Shown: in pieces, positions 35,110 to 43,458 of the stretch | Numbering within the stretch: position 1 is the stretch's first letter | Layout: each line of letters starts with the position of its first letter | NCBI GenBank assembly: GCA_938023035.1 | Contig: CALIDI010000011.1 | Location: 44,413-108,412, forward strand | DNA: 64,000 bases | Direction of reading: 5' to 3' | Source of the DNA: an uncultured Leptolyngbyaceae cyanobacterium | Lineage (GTDB): Bacteria; Cyanobacteriota; Cyanobacteriia; Leptolyngbyales; Leptolyngbyaceae | Program-made: the position numbers and the translations under genes | Notes under the pieces: model-generated | What the model was told of the DNA's origin: nothing | The model's database searches: none | The model's input: the letters and a program-made list of their open reading frames with translations, nothing else

Positions 35110-35913
35110 CTAAAGCGGATAAATGCCCGATGTAACTTCTTGCGTTGTCACATCCCACCGGAGACGGGCATCCGTGTTCGCCACTTTTTTAGCCAGGACG
35201 GCTACGCCTAAGTTCGCGGGTTCAATGGCCATGCCTTTCATCCAGCCTTCGCGAACTAGGGGAACAATTGAGCAGGGTAACCCCTCTGCTGAGGCAATCC
35301 GCTCAAACCCGGTGGTGGGGTTAAGCAAGACGCCAAACGCTGCTTCTGAAAACCGCCAGAAGTCCCACGGTAGCTCATGTCTTGGGAAGGTGGGGTGGGT
35401 TGAAATAAATAGCAGGCCGCCGACTTTCATGACCTGGTTGATTTCAAGAATTGCCTTCCAGGGCATGGCTAGATGTTCAAATACGGAGAGGCTATACACT
35501 ACATCAAAGGTATCTGCTGGAAAGTAGGTGGAAAGCTGGTGAATATCGCCAACGACATCAACGCCTTCACCTGGATGGATATCAAACCCCACATACTTCC
35601 CTGGATTGGGGAAGAGGCTACGGGTCAAGTTATTACTGACGTTACGCGCTCCTAGTTCTAAGATATGGGGGGAGGGGCGCTGATAAACGGTGTGTAAAAA
35701 TGTCTGGAAGACTTGGTGGTAGGGATCATTGGTACTGTCTCGCCTGAAGGGGCTGGCGACCAGTTGCCAATAAAATCGCCGCAGCAGGCGTAACAATCGC
35801 TGGGGGTTTTGGGCGATCGCGCCAATTTTTTCAATGCTTGTTGTCTGTCTAGTCACCCAACCTGCCCCCAGAGATCTCCAAAGTGCATTGATCCTATCAA
35901 GACTTTTGATCAA
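35110..35913 (-). CDS. class I SAM-dependent methyltransferase
   Basis: A 267-residue protein. The SAM-binding fold is visible from motif I, HILELGARNVSNN (about residue 87), through GKYVGFDIHPGEGVDVVGDI (acidic loop) and FDVVYSLSVFEHLAMPWKAI (motif IV/V region) to GGLLFISTHPTFP. The N-terminal 60 residues are basic and helical. The methyl acceptor cannot be assigned; the fold is of the type seen in glycan and natural-product methylation. It is the only recognisable tailoring enzyme within a few kb of the oxoamine synthase/Rieske pair but is separated from it by about 650 bp, so a link is speculative. It lies 50 bp after the LivG-like gene on the same strand. Confidence 0.78.
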   Translation of the reverse strand: MIKSLDRINALWRSLGAGWVTRQTTSIEKIGAIAQNPQRLLRLLRRFYWQLVASPFRRDSTNDPYHQVFQTFLHTVYQRPSPHILELGARNVSNNLTRSLFPNPGKYVGFDIHPGEGVDVVGDIHQLSTYFPADTFDVVYSLSVFEHLAMPWKAILEINQVMKVGGLLFISTHPTFPRHELPWDFWRFSEAAFGVLLNPTTGFERIASAEGLPCSIVPLVREGWMKGMAIEPANLGVAVLAKKVANTDARLRWDVTTQEVTSGIYPL

Positions 35914-35963
35914 GAAATCTGCTCAGGTCTGGCTACCCACCCCCGGCATTTCACACTGGGGAT

Positions 35964-36773
35964 TTATTCGCCGCCGAGGTAAGCCTCGATTACGGCAGGA
36001 TCTTGCCGCACAACCGCCGGATCTCCCAGGGCAATTAACTCACCGAAATCCAAAACGGCAATGGTGTCGCACAGGCCCATGACGAGGGGCACATGGTGTT
36101 CGATGAGAAGAATAGTCAGGTCAAATTCGGCCCGCACCTGCCGAATAAACTGGCTCAATTGCTGCTTTTCGTTGGGGTTCATGCCGGCTGCTGGCTCATC
36201 CAGCAACAGAATTTGGGGCTGCAAGGCGAGGGCACGGGCAATCTCTAACCGCCGCTGCTCCCCATAGGCAAAGTTGTTGGCTTTTTCATGGATGCGATCG
36301 CGCTGAATGCCCACGCGTTCCAACAAGTTCAGCGCTCGTTGGCGGATGGAGTCCTCCTCCTGCCGATTTTTGGGCAGGTTTAACACCCCTGAAACAATTC
36401 CACTTTGGATCTGTCGATGCTGGGCAATCAAAACATTTTCCAAGGCAGAGAGGTTGCCAAATAACCGAATATTTTGAAAAGTGCGAGCGATGCCTCGTGC
36501 GGCAATTTGATAGGGCGGCAGACAGGAAATTTCGCTGCCCCTATACCACAAAGTCCCACTCGAAGGGCGAATCAGCCCGGTCATTAAGTTAAATAGCGTC
36601 GTTTTTCCAGCTCCATTCGGGCCGATCAAGCCAAAAATTTCCCCGGGTTTGACGCTAAAAGAGACACCACTTACAGCCACCAATCCGCCAAATCGGCGGG
36701 TTAGCCCTTGGGCAACGAGGATTGGCAACTCAGGTTGGGGTGGCGAAGCTTGGATAGATTGAGACTGGATCAT
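35964..36773 (-). CDS. livG: LivG/NatA-type branched-chain amino-acid ABC transporter ATPase
   Basis: A 269-residue ABC ATPase. Walker A is GPNGAGKTT, the signature is FAYGEQRRLEIARAL, and Walker B is ILLLDEPAAGMNPNE. The insert between Walker A and the signature (ARTFQNIRLFGNLSALENVLIA) is the usual LivG/LivF feature. It powers import of branched-chain or neutral amino acids, or urea, together with LivF and membrane subunits, none of which is adjacent; cyanobacteria often scatter these genes (NatABCDE). The ATG at 36773 is 50 bp upstream of the methyltransferase gene that follows, so co-transcription is possible. Confidence 0.87.
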   Translation of the reverse strand: MIQSQSIQASPPQPELPILVAQGLTRRFGGLVAVSGVSFSVKPGEIFGLIGPNGAGKTTLFNLMTGLIRPSSGTLWYRGSEISCLPPYQIAARGIARTFQNIRLFGNLSALENVLIAQHRQIQSGIVSGVLNLPKNRQEEDSIRQRALNLLERVGIQRDRIHEKANNFAYGEQRRLEIARALALQPQILLLDEPAAGMNPNEKQQLSQFIRQVRAEFDLTILLIEHHVPLVMGLCDTIAVLDFGELIALGDPAVVRQDPAVIEAYLGGE

Positions 36774-36941
36774 GGCAAAACTATACCCCGCCGGATGACA
36801 CTTGGGAGGAGCGATTTGAACGGGTGGTGTTGCTTTAACGAGTTGGCTTTTGATGCGTTACTAAAAAGATTTTGACAGTGTAGCTCCGCAAAATTTAACT
36901 CAGCGCCACGTTTACAGCCATCGTCACTGGATTGATGGCAG

Positions 36942-37024
36942 AGCGAGGGGTTAGCACCCCTGGCTGGCGGCAACCTCCCACCCCTCTTAGCCCCAATGGA
37001 CTCAGCAACCGGGCGATCGCGATG
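36942..37024 (+). repeat. dispersed repeat family 2, copy A
   Basis: Block with GAGGGGTTAGCACCCC-like hairpin, a CCCACCCCTCTTA segment, CCAATGGACTCAGCAACC and GGGCGATCGCGAT. The same order of parts occurs at 41950-42040. It lies just before the promoter region of the DHH phosphoesterase gene. Confidence 0.45.
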
Positions 37025-37171
37025 TGACAGAATCTATTTTTTTTGCGAAGATCAGAGAGAAGGGGCTAGCCGCGATCGCGCCGAGGGAGGAAACGAGCCA
37101 GTGGGTACTTTGCTCTCAGCCCGCTCCAGCAATGTTCAGCCGAGATTTGCTCTGTGGATTTACGACGCCTA

Positions 37172-38407
37172 ATGGATGATCAAACGAGTTCACCTGTTGC
37201 GCTTTCAAATACAAAAGCCCATTCTGCCTTGGGCTTATCGGCCCCTGCGACTACCCGCTCCATTTTGTCTAGTACCTACGAAAATCTGGCCCTAAAAGAA
37301 ACCAGTCAGCGGATTGAGGCCCTCCAACAAACGCTGGAACAGCATCGGGGCAGTCGGCAAATTGTGGCATTGCAAGATTTTCCTGACCCCGATGCCCTGT
37401 CATCTGCCTGGACCTATAAGCTCATTGCCCAAACTTATAACATTCAGTGCGATATCGTGTACGCAGGCACGCTGAGCCACCAGGAAAATATTGCTCTGGT
37501 GAAGCTCACTGGTTTACCGGCCCAGCGCTGGCCCCTACCAACGGCCAAAGGGCGTGATTTGTCTGCTTATCAAGGGTGTGTACTGATTGACAACCAAGGT
37601 ACCACCTGTCAACTGATGCCCCTGTTGCAAGAAGCCGGCATTCCAGTGGTAGTCGTGATTGATCACCACAGCAGCCAGGGGGTATTCGATGCAGAGTTTA
37701 TTGACATTCGCACTCAAACCCGCGCCACTGCTACAATTTTGACCCAATACTTGCAGGCGGGCTTGCTGAAGCTCGACCGTAATGTGCGCGACCATATCAA
37801 GTGCGCCACAGCGCTGATGCATGGCCTCCGCTCTGATACAAACGCGCTGCGACAAGCTCAGGAAGAAGACTTTCTCGCCGCCGCCTACCTTAGCCGTTTT
37901 TATGATGCTCAACTGTTGAGTGCAATTTTGCAGTCTTCGCGATCGCGGCAGGTGATGGAAGTAATTGAGCGGGCACTCAAAAACCGCATGGTGCAAAACA
38001 ATTTCTCGATCGCGGGGGTCGGTTACCTACGCTACGACGACCGGGATGCCATTCCCCAGGCTGCCGACTTTTTGGTTACAGAAGAAAATGTTCATACAGC
38101 GGTAGTTTATGGCATTGTCCACGATGAAGATGAGGAACTGGAGCTTGTTGTTGGCTCCCTGCGCACCGATAAACTCACCCTTGACCCTGATGAATTTATT
38201 AAAGAAGCCTTTGGCCAGGATGCTCAGGGCCGCTTCTTTGGCGGGGGGCGATCGCAGGCAGGCGGGTTTGAAATTCCCCTAGGGTTTCTCTCTGGCTTTA
38301 CCGAAAGCAGCGAATACGCCAAACTCAAATGGACGGTGTTTGATGCCCAGGTCAAGCAAAAACTCCTGCGTCTAGTCAACCCCGACAGCACCACCCTCTG
38401 GGATTAG
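37172..38407 (+). CDS. DHH-family phosphoesterase (NrnA-like)
   Basis: A 411-residue phosphoesterase of the DHH/DHHA1 superfamily. The N-terminal metal motifs are LQDFPDPDALSSAW (D-x-D), VLIDNQGTT and VVVIDHHSSQG (DHH). The C-terminal DHHA1-like part carries GGRSQAGGFEIPLGF, a substrate-binding G-G-R/H-x-x-A-G motif. NrnA-type proteins degrade nano-RNA and dephosphorylate pAp; a different diesterase role (for example RecJ-like or c-di-AMP-related) cannot be ruled out. ATG 37172 is likelier than GTG 37154. Monocistronic, with a repeat remnant on each side. Confidence 0.82.
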   Translation: MDDQTSSPVALSNTKAHSALGLSAPATTRSILSSTYENLALKETSQRIEALQQTLEQHRGSRQIVALQDFPDPDALSSAWTYKLIAQTYNIQCDIVYAGTLSHQENIALVKLTGLPAQRWPLPTAKGRDLSAYQGCVLIDNQGTTCQLMPLLQEAGIPVVVVIDHHSSQGVFDAEFIDIRTQTRATATILTQYLQAGLLKLDRNVRDHIKCATALMHGLRSDTNALRQAQEEDFLAAAYLSRFYDAQLLSAILQSSRSRQVMEVIERALKNRMVQNNFSIAGVGYLRYDDRDAIPQAADFLVTEENVHTAVVYGIVHDEDEELELVVGSLRTDKLTLDPDEFIKEAFGQDAQGRFFGGGRSQAGGFEIPLGFLSGFTESSEYAKLKWTVFDAQVKQKLLRLVNPDSTTLWD

Positions 38408-38506
38408 AGCGCTTGAGGCTTCTTACTATTCTTACTATGCTGTGACCAACAGATTCAGCAGCGTTTGAACGATGACGTTGCCGCATCTGGATACAAGTCA
38501 CTCCAC

Positions 38507-38621
38507 GCCCTTACTCCAGCCCTTTCCCTTTGGGAGCCGGAAATAAAGCTCTCACACCCTTCTCCCAACGGGAAAAAATGGGGGACGAGGAAAATTCATC
38601 CCTTCGTTAAGCGACGCCTAA
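38507..38621 (+). repeat. dispersed repeat family 3, copy 2
   Basis: Plus-strand counterpart of 24869-24994. It shares GCCCTT, CCCTTTGGGAG, CTTCTCCCAA and GGGGA blocks and the ATTCATCCCTTCGTTAAGC end. The chance frame across it also encodes IHPFV. Lies between convergent genes. Confidence 0.45.
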
Positions 38622-38686
38622 ACGATAAAGCCTCAAACAGTCTGTCCTCTATTCTTTTTTAAGAGGAAACATGAGCGTTAAACGCC

Positions 38687-39508
38687 TCACCCGGTTAGAG
38701 GGCGATCGCACCGAAACTGATAACCCGCATCTCGTAACTTTTGATTAGAAACCCGCGCATTGTAGGGCCGTTGGCTGGGTTGGCTAGCATCCCAAACTAC
38801 CGGGGGCGCACCGAGTTCGCGACAAACCTGATCAAGCACTGCACCCGTCGTGGTTGGCTCGGTGCAGACCAGGTTATAAACCCCCGTCAAAGCATGATGG
38901 CAGGCAAAATCAATCGCGCCCACAATATCATCGAGATGCACCCAATTAGCGGCATCCTTACCATCTCCAGGGCGCGTTGTGCCCACCGCCCGGCGAAAAA
39001 TTTGAGTCAACTCTCGGCCTGGGCCAAAGATACCTCCTAACCGAAAGACACAGACCTGACGGGTAGGAGTAGCGGCGCTTAATAACAGGTTCTCCGTCTC
39101 CGCTAGAATCCGGCCCTTATCACCAACGGGGGCAATCGGAGTCGTTTCATCAACCCAGGCTCCCTGCTGGTCTCCGTAAACAGCATAGCTCCCGGTGTAA
39201 ATAATCTGGCGCAGGTTAGGCAGGTCAGGTAAAAGCGAGACAATTGTCTTTGCCGTTTGCAGATAGGTGCGCTCATAGGCGTCAGGATGGGGGGCGCCCA
39301 TCGAGAGTAATAGCAAATGCTGATTTTGCAGGAGCGATCGCACCCTGATCAGATTTTCGCTATGAACCACCTCTACCCGGTGGGCAAGTGGCTCCAGCTC
39401 TGCCACCTTTGCTGGGGTCGTTGTTGTTACTGTCACCTGATGCACCGAGCGCCACCGAGCGGCCACAGCCCTGCCAACATAACCACAACCCAAAATGAAG
39501 ACATTCAT
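38687..39508 (-). CDS. NAD-dependent epimerase/dehydratase-like protein
   Basis: A 273-residue atypical short-chain dehydrogenase of the extended type. The Rossmann nucleotide site is GCGYVGR near residue 8, and IYTGSYAVYGD holds the usual Ser/Tyr region, with FRLGGIFGPGREL after it. The canonical Y-x-x-x-K is replaced by YGDQQ, so it may be a catalytically altered member (similar to YeeZ-like proteins). I choose ATG 39508 (MNVFILGCGYVG) behind GAGGAG. The remaining 33 in-frame codons upstream are probably not translated. No sugar-pathway genes adjoin it. Confidence 0.78.
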   Translation of the reverse strand: MNVFILGCGYVGRAVAARWRSVHQVTVTTTTPAKVAELEPLAHRVEVVHSENLIRVRSLLQNQHLLLLSMGAPHPDAYERTYLQTAKTIVSLLPDLPNLRQIIYTGSYAVYGDQQGAWVDETTPIAPVGDKGRILAETENLLLSAATPTRQVCVFRLGGIFGPGRELTQIFRRAVGTTRPGDGKDAANWVHLDDIVGAIDFACHHALTGVYNLVCTEPTTTGAVLDQVCRELGAPPVVWDASQPSQRPYNARVSNQKLRDAGYQFRCDRPLTG

Positions 39509-39969
39509 CTCCTCTACACCAACCGCTTCTTCCGGCAACACAAGCTGCTAACCTAACCACAACCCCAAATCACTACAGTCATCCCCATCCTGCTCTGATT
39601 ATGGTTTTTGAGTCTTCCGCGCCCTTTGGCATCCGCGAAGCTCATGCCAAAACCATCAAACATCCTGGGTTGTCTCAGGGGTAAGAACAATCGCTGACGC
39701 TACTACTCTCATAGGGCCATAGCTACCCGATTGCAGTCGGGGTGGGGGCATCCCTAGCTAGAAGACAGCGCTCTCCTTCACCATAATTCTTGCTCCCCAG
39801 AAATGCAATCCACTGGAAGCCCTGGGAGCAGCAGCCCCTCAACCCCCCTAGGCTCAGACTCAGCAACCTGGCCAGCCAATACCGTAGCCGTACATGGGCG
39901 AGCCTTTGTTTCCTTATTCAAAACATTTGTAGAAAACAATCGCAGCGGCTATGCGTCAAATATCTACCT
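39509..39969. other. intergenic region
   Basis: About 460 bp with short C-rich and CAGCAACCTGG-type fragments that resemble repeat family 2 (near 39838-39875). No gene could be supported. Confidence 0.3.
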
Positions 39970-40989
39970 TTAAGGCTCAAAGTGTTGAAACCCCTGCTCT
40001 AGTTTGAGAGATTGCACCACCGCTCCTGTTTCAGTCACCAGCCACACCCCGGGTTCTACCGTGATTTCTCCTACAATGGCGGCCTCTGCACCTAACTGAT
40101 TCACCAGTGCCTTGGCCATGGGGAAGGGCAAACATAAAACTAGCTCAAAGTCTTCTCCACCGTACAGGCTCCAGGCGATCGCCGTTTCCTGACCAACCCA
40201 GGCCGACAAAGCCTCAGGCAGCGGCAAGTGATCTTGCCAGAGACGTGCCCCCACCCCACTAGTACGGCAAATTTGGCAGACCGCATCGGCTAAACCGTCG
40301 CTACTATCCATCCCTGCAACGGGAATAGGCAACGGCGGCTCTGATAGTGGCTCAAATTGGGCGAACAGTGAGGGCAATACGTCTAAACGAGGTCGGGGAC
40401 GTTGATGGGCACGGATAAAAGCCTGGCGATCGCAGTCATCTAAGTCAGTGCCACGCTCAGGATGGAGGAGTAGCTCCAGACCCGCCCGCGATGCCCCATG
40501 CGGCCCCGTGACAACAATGGCATCTCCCGGTTGGGCGGTTGATCGCCGTAGGATCTGGTGCGGGGTCGCCTTACCCAAGGCCGTAATCGCCAGCGTAATC
40601 ACGGGCGATCGCACCACATCGCCTCCAACAATTGCAGCCTGATAAGAATGCAAACACTCCGTCATTCCCTGGTAAAGCTGCTCTACCCAAGTAACTGGCA
40701 AACAACCGGGTAACCCCAACCCCACAGTCAATCCTAGTGGCGTTGCCCCCATTGCCGCCAAATCCGAAAGATTAGCAGCAACAGCCCGCCAACCGGCATC
40801 AGCAGCCGTTGTCGTTTGCTCACTAAAATGCACCCCATCAATTAACACATCAGTCGTTACCACCAGTACTTTGCCCGCCTCTGGCGTCAACACCGCGGCA
40901 TCATCCCCCACGACCCCTGCCAGACAAAAGTGCTGCAACTTTGCCAAAAGGCCCTGTTCACCAATATCTTGAATCGTCAGTTGATCCAT
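39970..40989 (-). CDS. thiL: thiamine-monophosphate kinase
   Basis: A 339-residue ThiL enzyme of the PurM/HypE-like fold, which converts thiamine monophosphate to the diphosphate with ATP, the last step of cofactor synthesis. Recognisable: VVGDDAAVLTPEAGKVLVV (Mg/ATP motif), VHFSEQTTT, GWRAVAANLSDLAAMGA, the Gly-rich VVTGPHGASRAGLELLL and MDSSDGLADAV. The ATG at 40989 (MDQLTIQDIGEQG) is the usual start. The gene is alone on the minus strand, about 100 bp from the divergent DUF2993 gene. I saw no TPP riboswitch in front of it. Confidence 0.93.
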   Translation of the reverse strand: MDQLTIQDIGEQGLLAKLQHFCLAGVVGDDAAVLTPEAGKVLVVTTDVLIDGVHFSEQTTTAADAGWRAVAANLSDLAAMGATPLGLTVGLGLPGCLPVTWVEQLYQGMTECLHSYQAAIVGGDVVRSPVITLAITALGKATPHQILRRSTAQPGDAIVVTGPHGASRAGLELLLHPERGTDLDDCDRQAFIRAHQRPRPRLDVLPSLFAQFEPLSEPPLPIPVAGMDSSDGLADAVCQICRTSGVGARLWQDHLPLPEALSAWVGQETAIAWSLYGGEDFELVLCLPFPMAKALVNQLGAEAAIVGEITVEPGVWLVTETGAVVQSLKLEQGFQHFEP

Positions 40990-41092
40990 AGTGCTGCCAC
41001 CATTTACGGTGGGGAACGCTCTTAATCTGGCCAAATCAACAGTCGTCGGGTTGTGCTAGGTTTAACCTTGCCTCCCCAAGCATCCAATTCCA

Positions 41093-41878
41093 ATGGAATT
41101 TCTGACTATTTTCTTAGCCAGCCTCATCACCCTTGGCTCCCCCACAGGCACCGTAGTCGATACAGTCGCCCAGCGTACAATTCGATCTCAGTTTACCCAG
41201 GTAGAGAGCCTACAAGTACGAATTGATAATGCCCCAGCGCATCAGCTTTTACAAGGCCGAGTTGAGCGGATGCGCCTGGCCGGTCGAGGACTCTTTCTGC
41301 GCCAGGATATTCGGTTAGACACTCTAGAGCTAGAAACGGCTGCCATCGCCGTAAATTTTCGCCAACGGGGTAAAACTCAGCTCATCCAACCCCTCCAAAT
41401 TGCATCACGAATCATCCTGACTGAGGCCGATCTGAATCGAGCCTTGGCTTCTCCTACCGTCACCAATTGGCTCAAGCAAGTCGGCAGTCGGGTCGTCTTA
41501 GGAGATAACAACGCCCGCCGTGCTCAGCGCTTTGAGTTTCTCAACCCCCAGCTCAAATTACTGGAAAGTGGCCGGTTTCAGCTCCTCATTTCTCTTCGAG
41601 AAATCAACGACCCGGCAAGACTCGATATTTTAATTGAGACAGGTCTCGCCGTTGATCAAGGTCGGGAATTGCGGCTCGTGGAGCCAAAAGCCTGGGTCAA
41701 TAATGTGGCCGTTGCCGATCCAGTGATAGATACCTTTACTAGTGGCTTTCCCGCCCGAACAGATTTACGTCAGCTTGAGCGTACGGGGATTTTAGCCCGC
41801 ATCCTTAACCTGAAACTGCAAGCAGGGCGGATGGAAGTTATTACCTTTGTACAGGTGGCAGCAGGCACCAAACTCTGA
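41093..41878 (+). CDS. DUF2993 domain protein
   Basis: A 261-residue protein with a short hydrophobic N terminus (MEFLTIFLASLITLGSP), possibly a signal or membrane anchor. The rest matches the DUF2993 (LmeA-like) family of cyanobacteria and actinobacteria: FTQVESLQVRIDNAPAHQLLQG, VERMRLAGRGLFLRQDIRLD and LNRALASPTVTNWL. The actinobacterial relative LmeA binds phospholipids at the envelope; the cyanobacterial protein is uncharacterised. It is divergent from thiL with only 103 bp between the starts, so the promoters share a short region. Confidence 0.8.
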   Translation: MEFLTIFLASLITLGSPTGTVVDTVAQRTIRSQFTQVESLQVRIDNAPAHQLLQGRVERMRLAGRGLFLRQDIRLDTLELETAAIAVNFRQRGKTQLIQPLQIASRIILTEADLNRALASPTVTNWLKQVGSRVVLGDNNARRAQRFEFLNPQLKLLESGRFQLLISLREINDPARLDILIETGLAVDQGRELRLVEPKAWVNNVAVADPVIDTFTSGFPARTDLRQLERTGILARILNLKLQAGRMEVITFVQVAAGTKL

Positions 41879-41949
41879 AGCGTTTGACCAATCTGTTATG
41901 GGAATGAACACCCCTCAGAACCCAGAAGATATAGCTATCACCGGGTTGA

Positions 41950-42040
41950 GAATGGAGTAAGGGGGTTGCCCCTTGGCTAGCGGCCTCGTGCGCTCACCCT
42001 CTTACCCCCCAATGGACTCAGTAACCGGGCGATCGCGATA
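41950..42040 (+). repeat. dispersed repeat family 2, copy B
   Basis: Same order of parts as 36942-37024: GGGGTTGCCCCTTGGC hairpin, CACCCTCTTACC, CCAATGGACTCAGTAACC and GGGCGATCGCGAT. Lies in the convergent gap after the DUF2993 gene. Confidence 0.45.
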
Positions 42041-42080
42041 GGTGATTTCCAGAATCAATCGATTAAAGAGCAGCACAGGT

Positions 42081-42461
42081 TCACCCTAGTAGGGGATCAA
42101 CAGCAAAAACAGTCTCATCAGTTTTGCGCCAGGCCGGATCAACAATACAGAGAAAAACTAACGGAACGATGCCACTATTGCGAATGAATTGACGCGCGCA
42201 TGGGGGAATGTAAATTGCATCTCCTGCAACGACAGCCTGCACCTCATCATCGATATGCATTTCGCCTTCACCGCTGAGAATGTAGTAAACCTCAGAGGTT
42301 GTTAAGGCATGGGGTAGACAGGTTTGCCCAACCGGCACCATTGCTTGAGCCAGACTATAGCGCAGCGCCACTGGCTGCTTATCAGGATGCAGTAACTCCC
42401 GCAATAAGCTCCCATCGCCTGCGGTAAACTCAGGACACTCTTCTAGCTTGCGAATGAACAT
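42081..42461 (-). CDS. cupin-domain protein
   Basis: A 126-residue single-domain cupin. The conserved barrel motifs are LPHALTTSEVYYILSGEGEMHIDDE (motif 1, with His/Glu metal ligands) and GDAIYIPPCARQFIRNSG (motif 2). Small cupins of this kind bind a transition metal and act as isomerases, dioxygenases or metal sensors; I cannot choose. The gene overlaps the upstream membrane protein gene by 32 bp, which implies translational coupling and co-regulation. Start at ATG 42461. Confidence 0.82.
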   Translation of the reverse strand: MFIRKLEECPEFTAGDGSLLRELLHPDKQPVALRYSLAQAMVPVGQTCLPHALTTSEVYYILSGEGEMHIDDEVQAVVAGDAIYIPPCARQFIRNSGIVPLVFLCIVDPAWRKTDETVFAVDPLLG

Positions 42462-42720
42462 CTTCGTAGTCACCACAGTTAATCGCGTGCTCTGTTAGGG
42501 CCTCGATTGGATGAATCGTACATTTGAGATGGTAGCTGTCGCTAAAAAAGCGGCAGTTCGCACAGGGAATTTGGTGGAGTTGCTGACTCCGCTGCACGAT
42601 ATTTCTGAGGATTACCCACAGACTCCACACAAGCATTCCTGTCAGCACCCAAGCCGCCACAAAGCAGATTGGTACCAGCCACAATTGAACCAGATACAGA
42701 ATTGAACGAAGCACAAGCAT
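42430..42720 (-). CDS. membrane-anchored four-cysteine protein, paralogue B
   Basis: A 96-residue paralogue of the protein at 23649-24008. One long N-terminal hydrophobic region (residues 5-45, VPICFVAAWVLTGMLVWSLW) is followed by LHQIPCANCRFF, LKCTIHPIEALTE and AINCGDYED, giving the same Cys-x2-Cys-(12)-Cys-(17)-Cys spacing and the same flanking residues as paralogue A. The sequence match between the two covers about 45 residues. Its 3' end overlaps the cupin gene. In paralogue A the neighbours are a hydrolase and a Crp-type regulator; here it is a cupin, so the two proteins may serve different partners through one metal-binding module. No family name is known to me. Confidence 0.7.
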   Translation of the reverse strand: MLVLRSILYLVQLWLVPICFVAAWVLTGMLVWSLWVILRNIVQRSQQLHQIPCANCRFFSDSYHLKCTIHPIEALTEHAINCGDYEDVHSQARRVS

Positions 42721-42766
42721 CACCGGAAAACCATGGAACTTAGGGCAAAATAAAACGTTAACTCAA

Positions 42767-42921
42767 CTCGTACAGCAAGGCGAAAATTTCTGGACTGGCC
42801 TAGGCTATCCTCATCCCCTGGCCCCTTCTCTCATCGAGGGAGCAGGGAAGAGCAAAGCTCTCCTCCTGCAATGGAAGAGGGATAGGGCGAGGACAACCAG
42901 ACAAATGCCTTAGCCTATGAA
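42767..42921 (+). repeat. MITE-like dispersed repeat, copy 3
   Basis: Third copy of the family at 3650 and 10022, with head CTCGTACAG then AAGGCGAAAATTTCTGGACT. The middle TCATCGAGGGAGCAGGGAA matches copy 2; the right end is degenerate (CCTATGA). Lies in the spacer upstream of the four-cysteine protein gene. Confidence 0.5.
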
Positions 42922-43020
42922 TTAGGATTATTGCGTCTAAAACGAGAAACGCTACGCGCTGACCTGGCCCACAATCATTTCGATAGCTGAGCTGGCCAGA
43001 TGTGTCAACACTGAAAGCCA

Positions 43021-43458
43021 TTGATTGCAAAGCTAGTAGGCACATTTTTTGATGAAACGCACTTCGACTCAGTCTATTTCTTAGTCCATTTTAATGTTGG
43101 GCCTTTTGGCTCCGCTGACTGCTCAGCTTTTTGGGGCGAAGCGTTTGGAGCGCAGCCATTTCATGAGTTGACAGAAACTACGAAGTCTCCTAACAAGAAA
43201 ACGAGTCCATGAAGACTCGTAGAGTTTAGCCTTAGCTAGTTTATAGTGCTGATTCTATAGGGATTATCTGCCCCGGATAAGTTGAGCAAATATGCTTAAT
43301 CAGTCTGAAAATCCCTATAGGGTCTAGATTTTACCGTGATTTCAGAAATTATTAAAAATAGTAACAATACTATAATCTTTTAAGGTCTTTCAGTTTGATA
43401 GAAGATTTATGGAGATAAGTATTGCGCAAGATTGTAGGGCTGCAAATAGGGGCAGCCT
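43021..43458. other. intergenic region, with structured segment 43201-43320
   Basis: ACGAGTC (43201-43207) and GACTCGT (43214-43220) form a perfect 7-bp hairpin. CTATAGGGATT (43255-43265) and AATCCCTATAG (43310-43320) form a perfect 11-bp long-range stem enclosing TTATC/GATAA and AGCA/TGCT hairpins. The layout could be a small RNA, a processing site or an insertion-sequence end; I cannot decide. A plus-strand frame at 43021-43212 is too weak to call. Confidence 0.35.
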
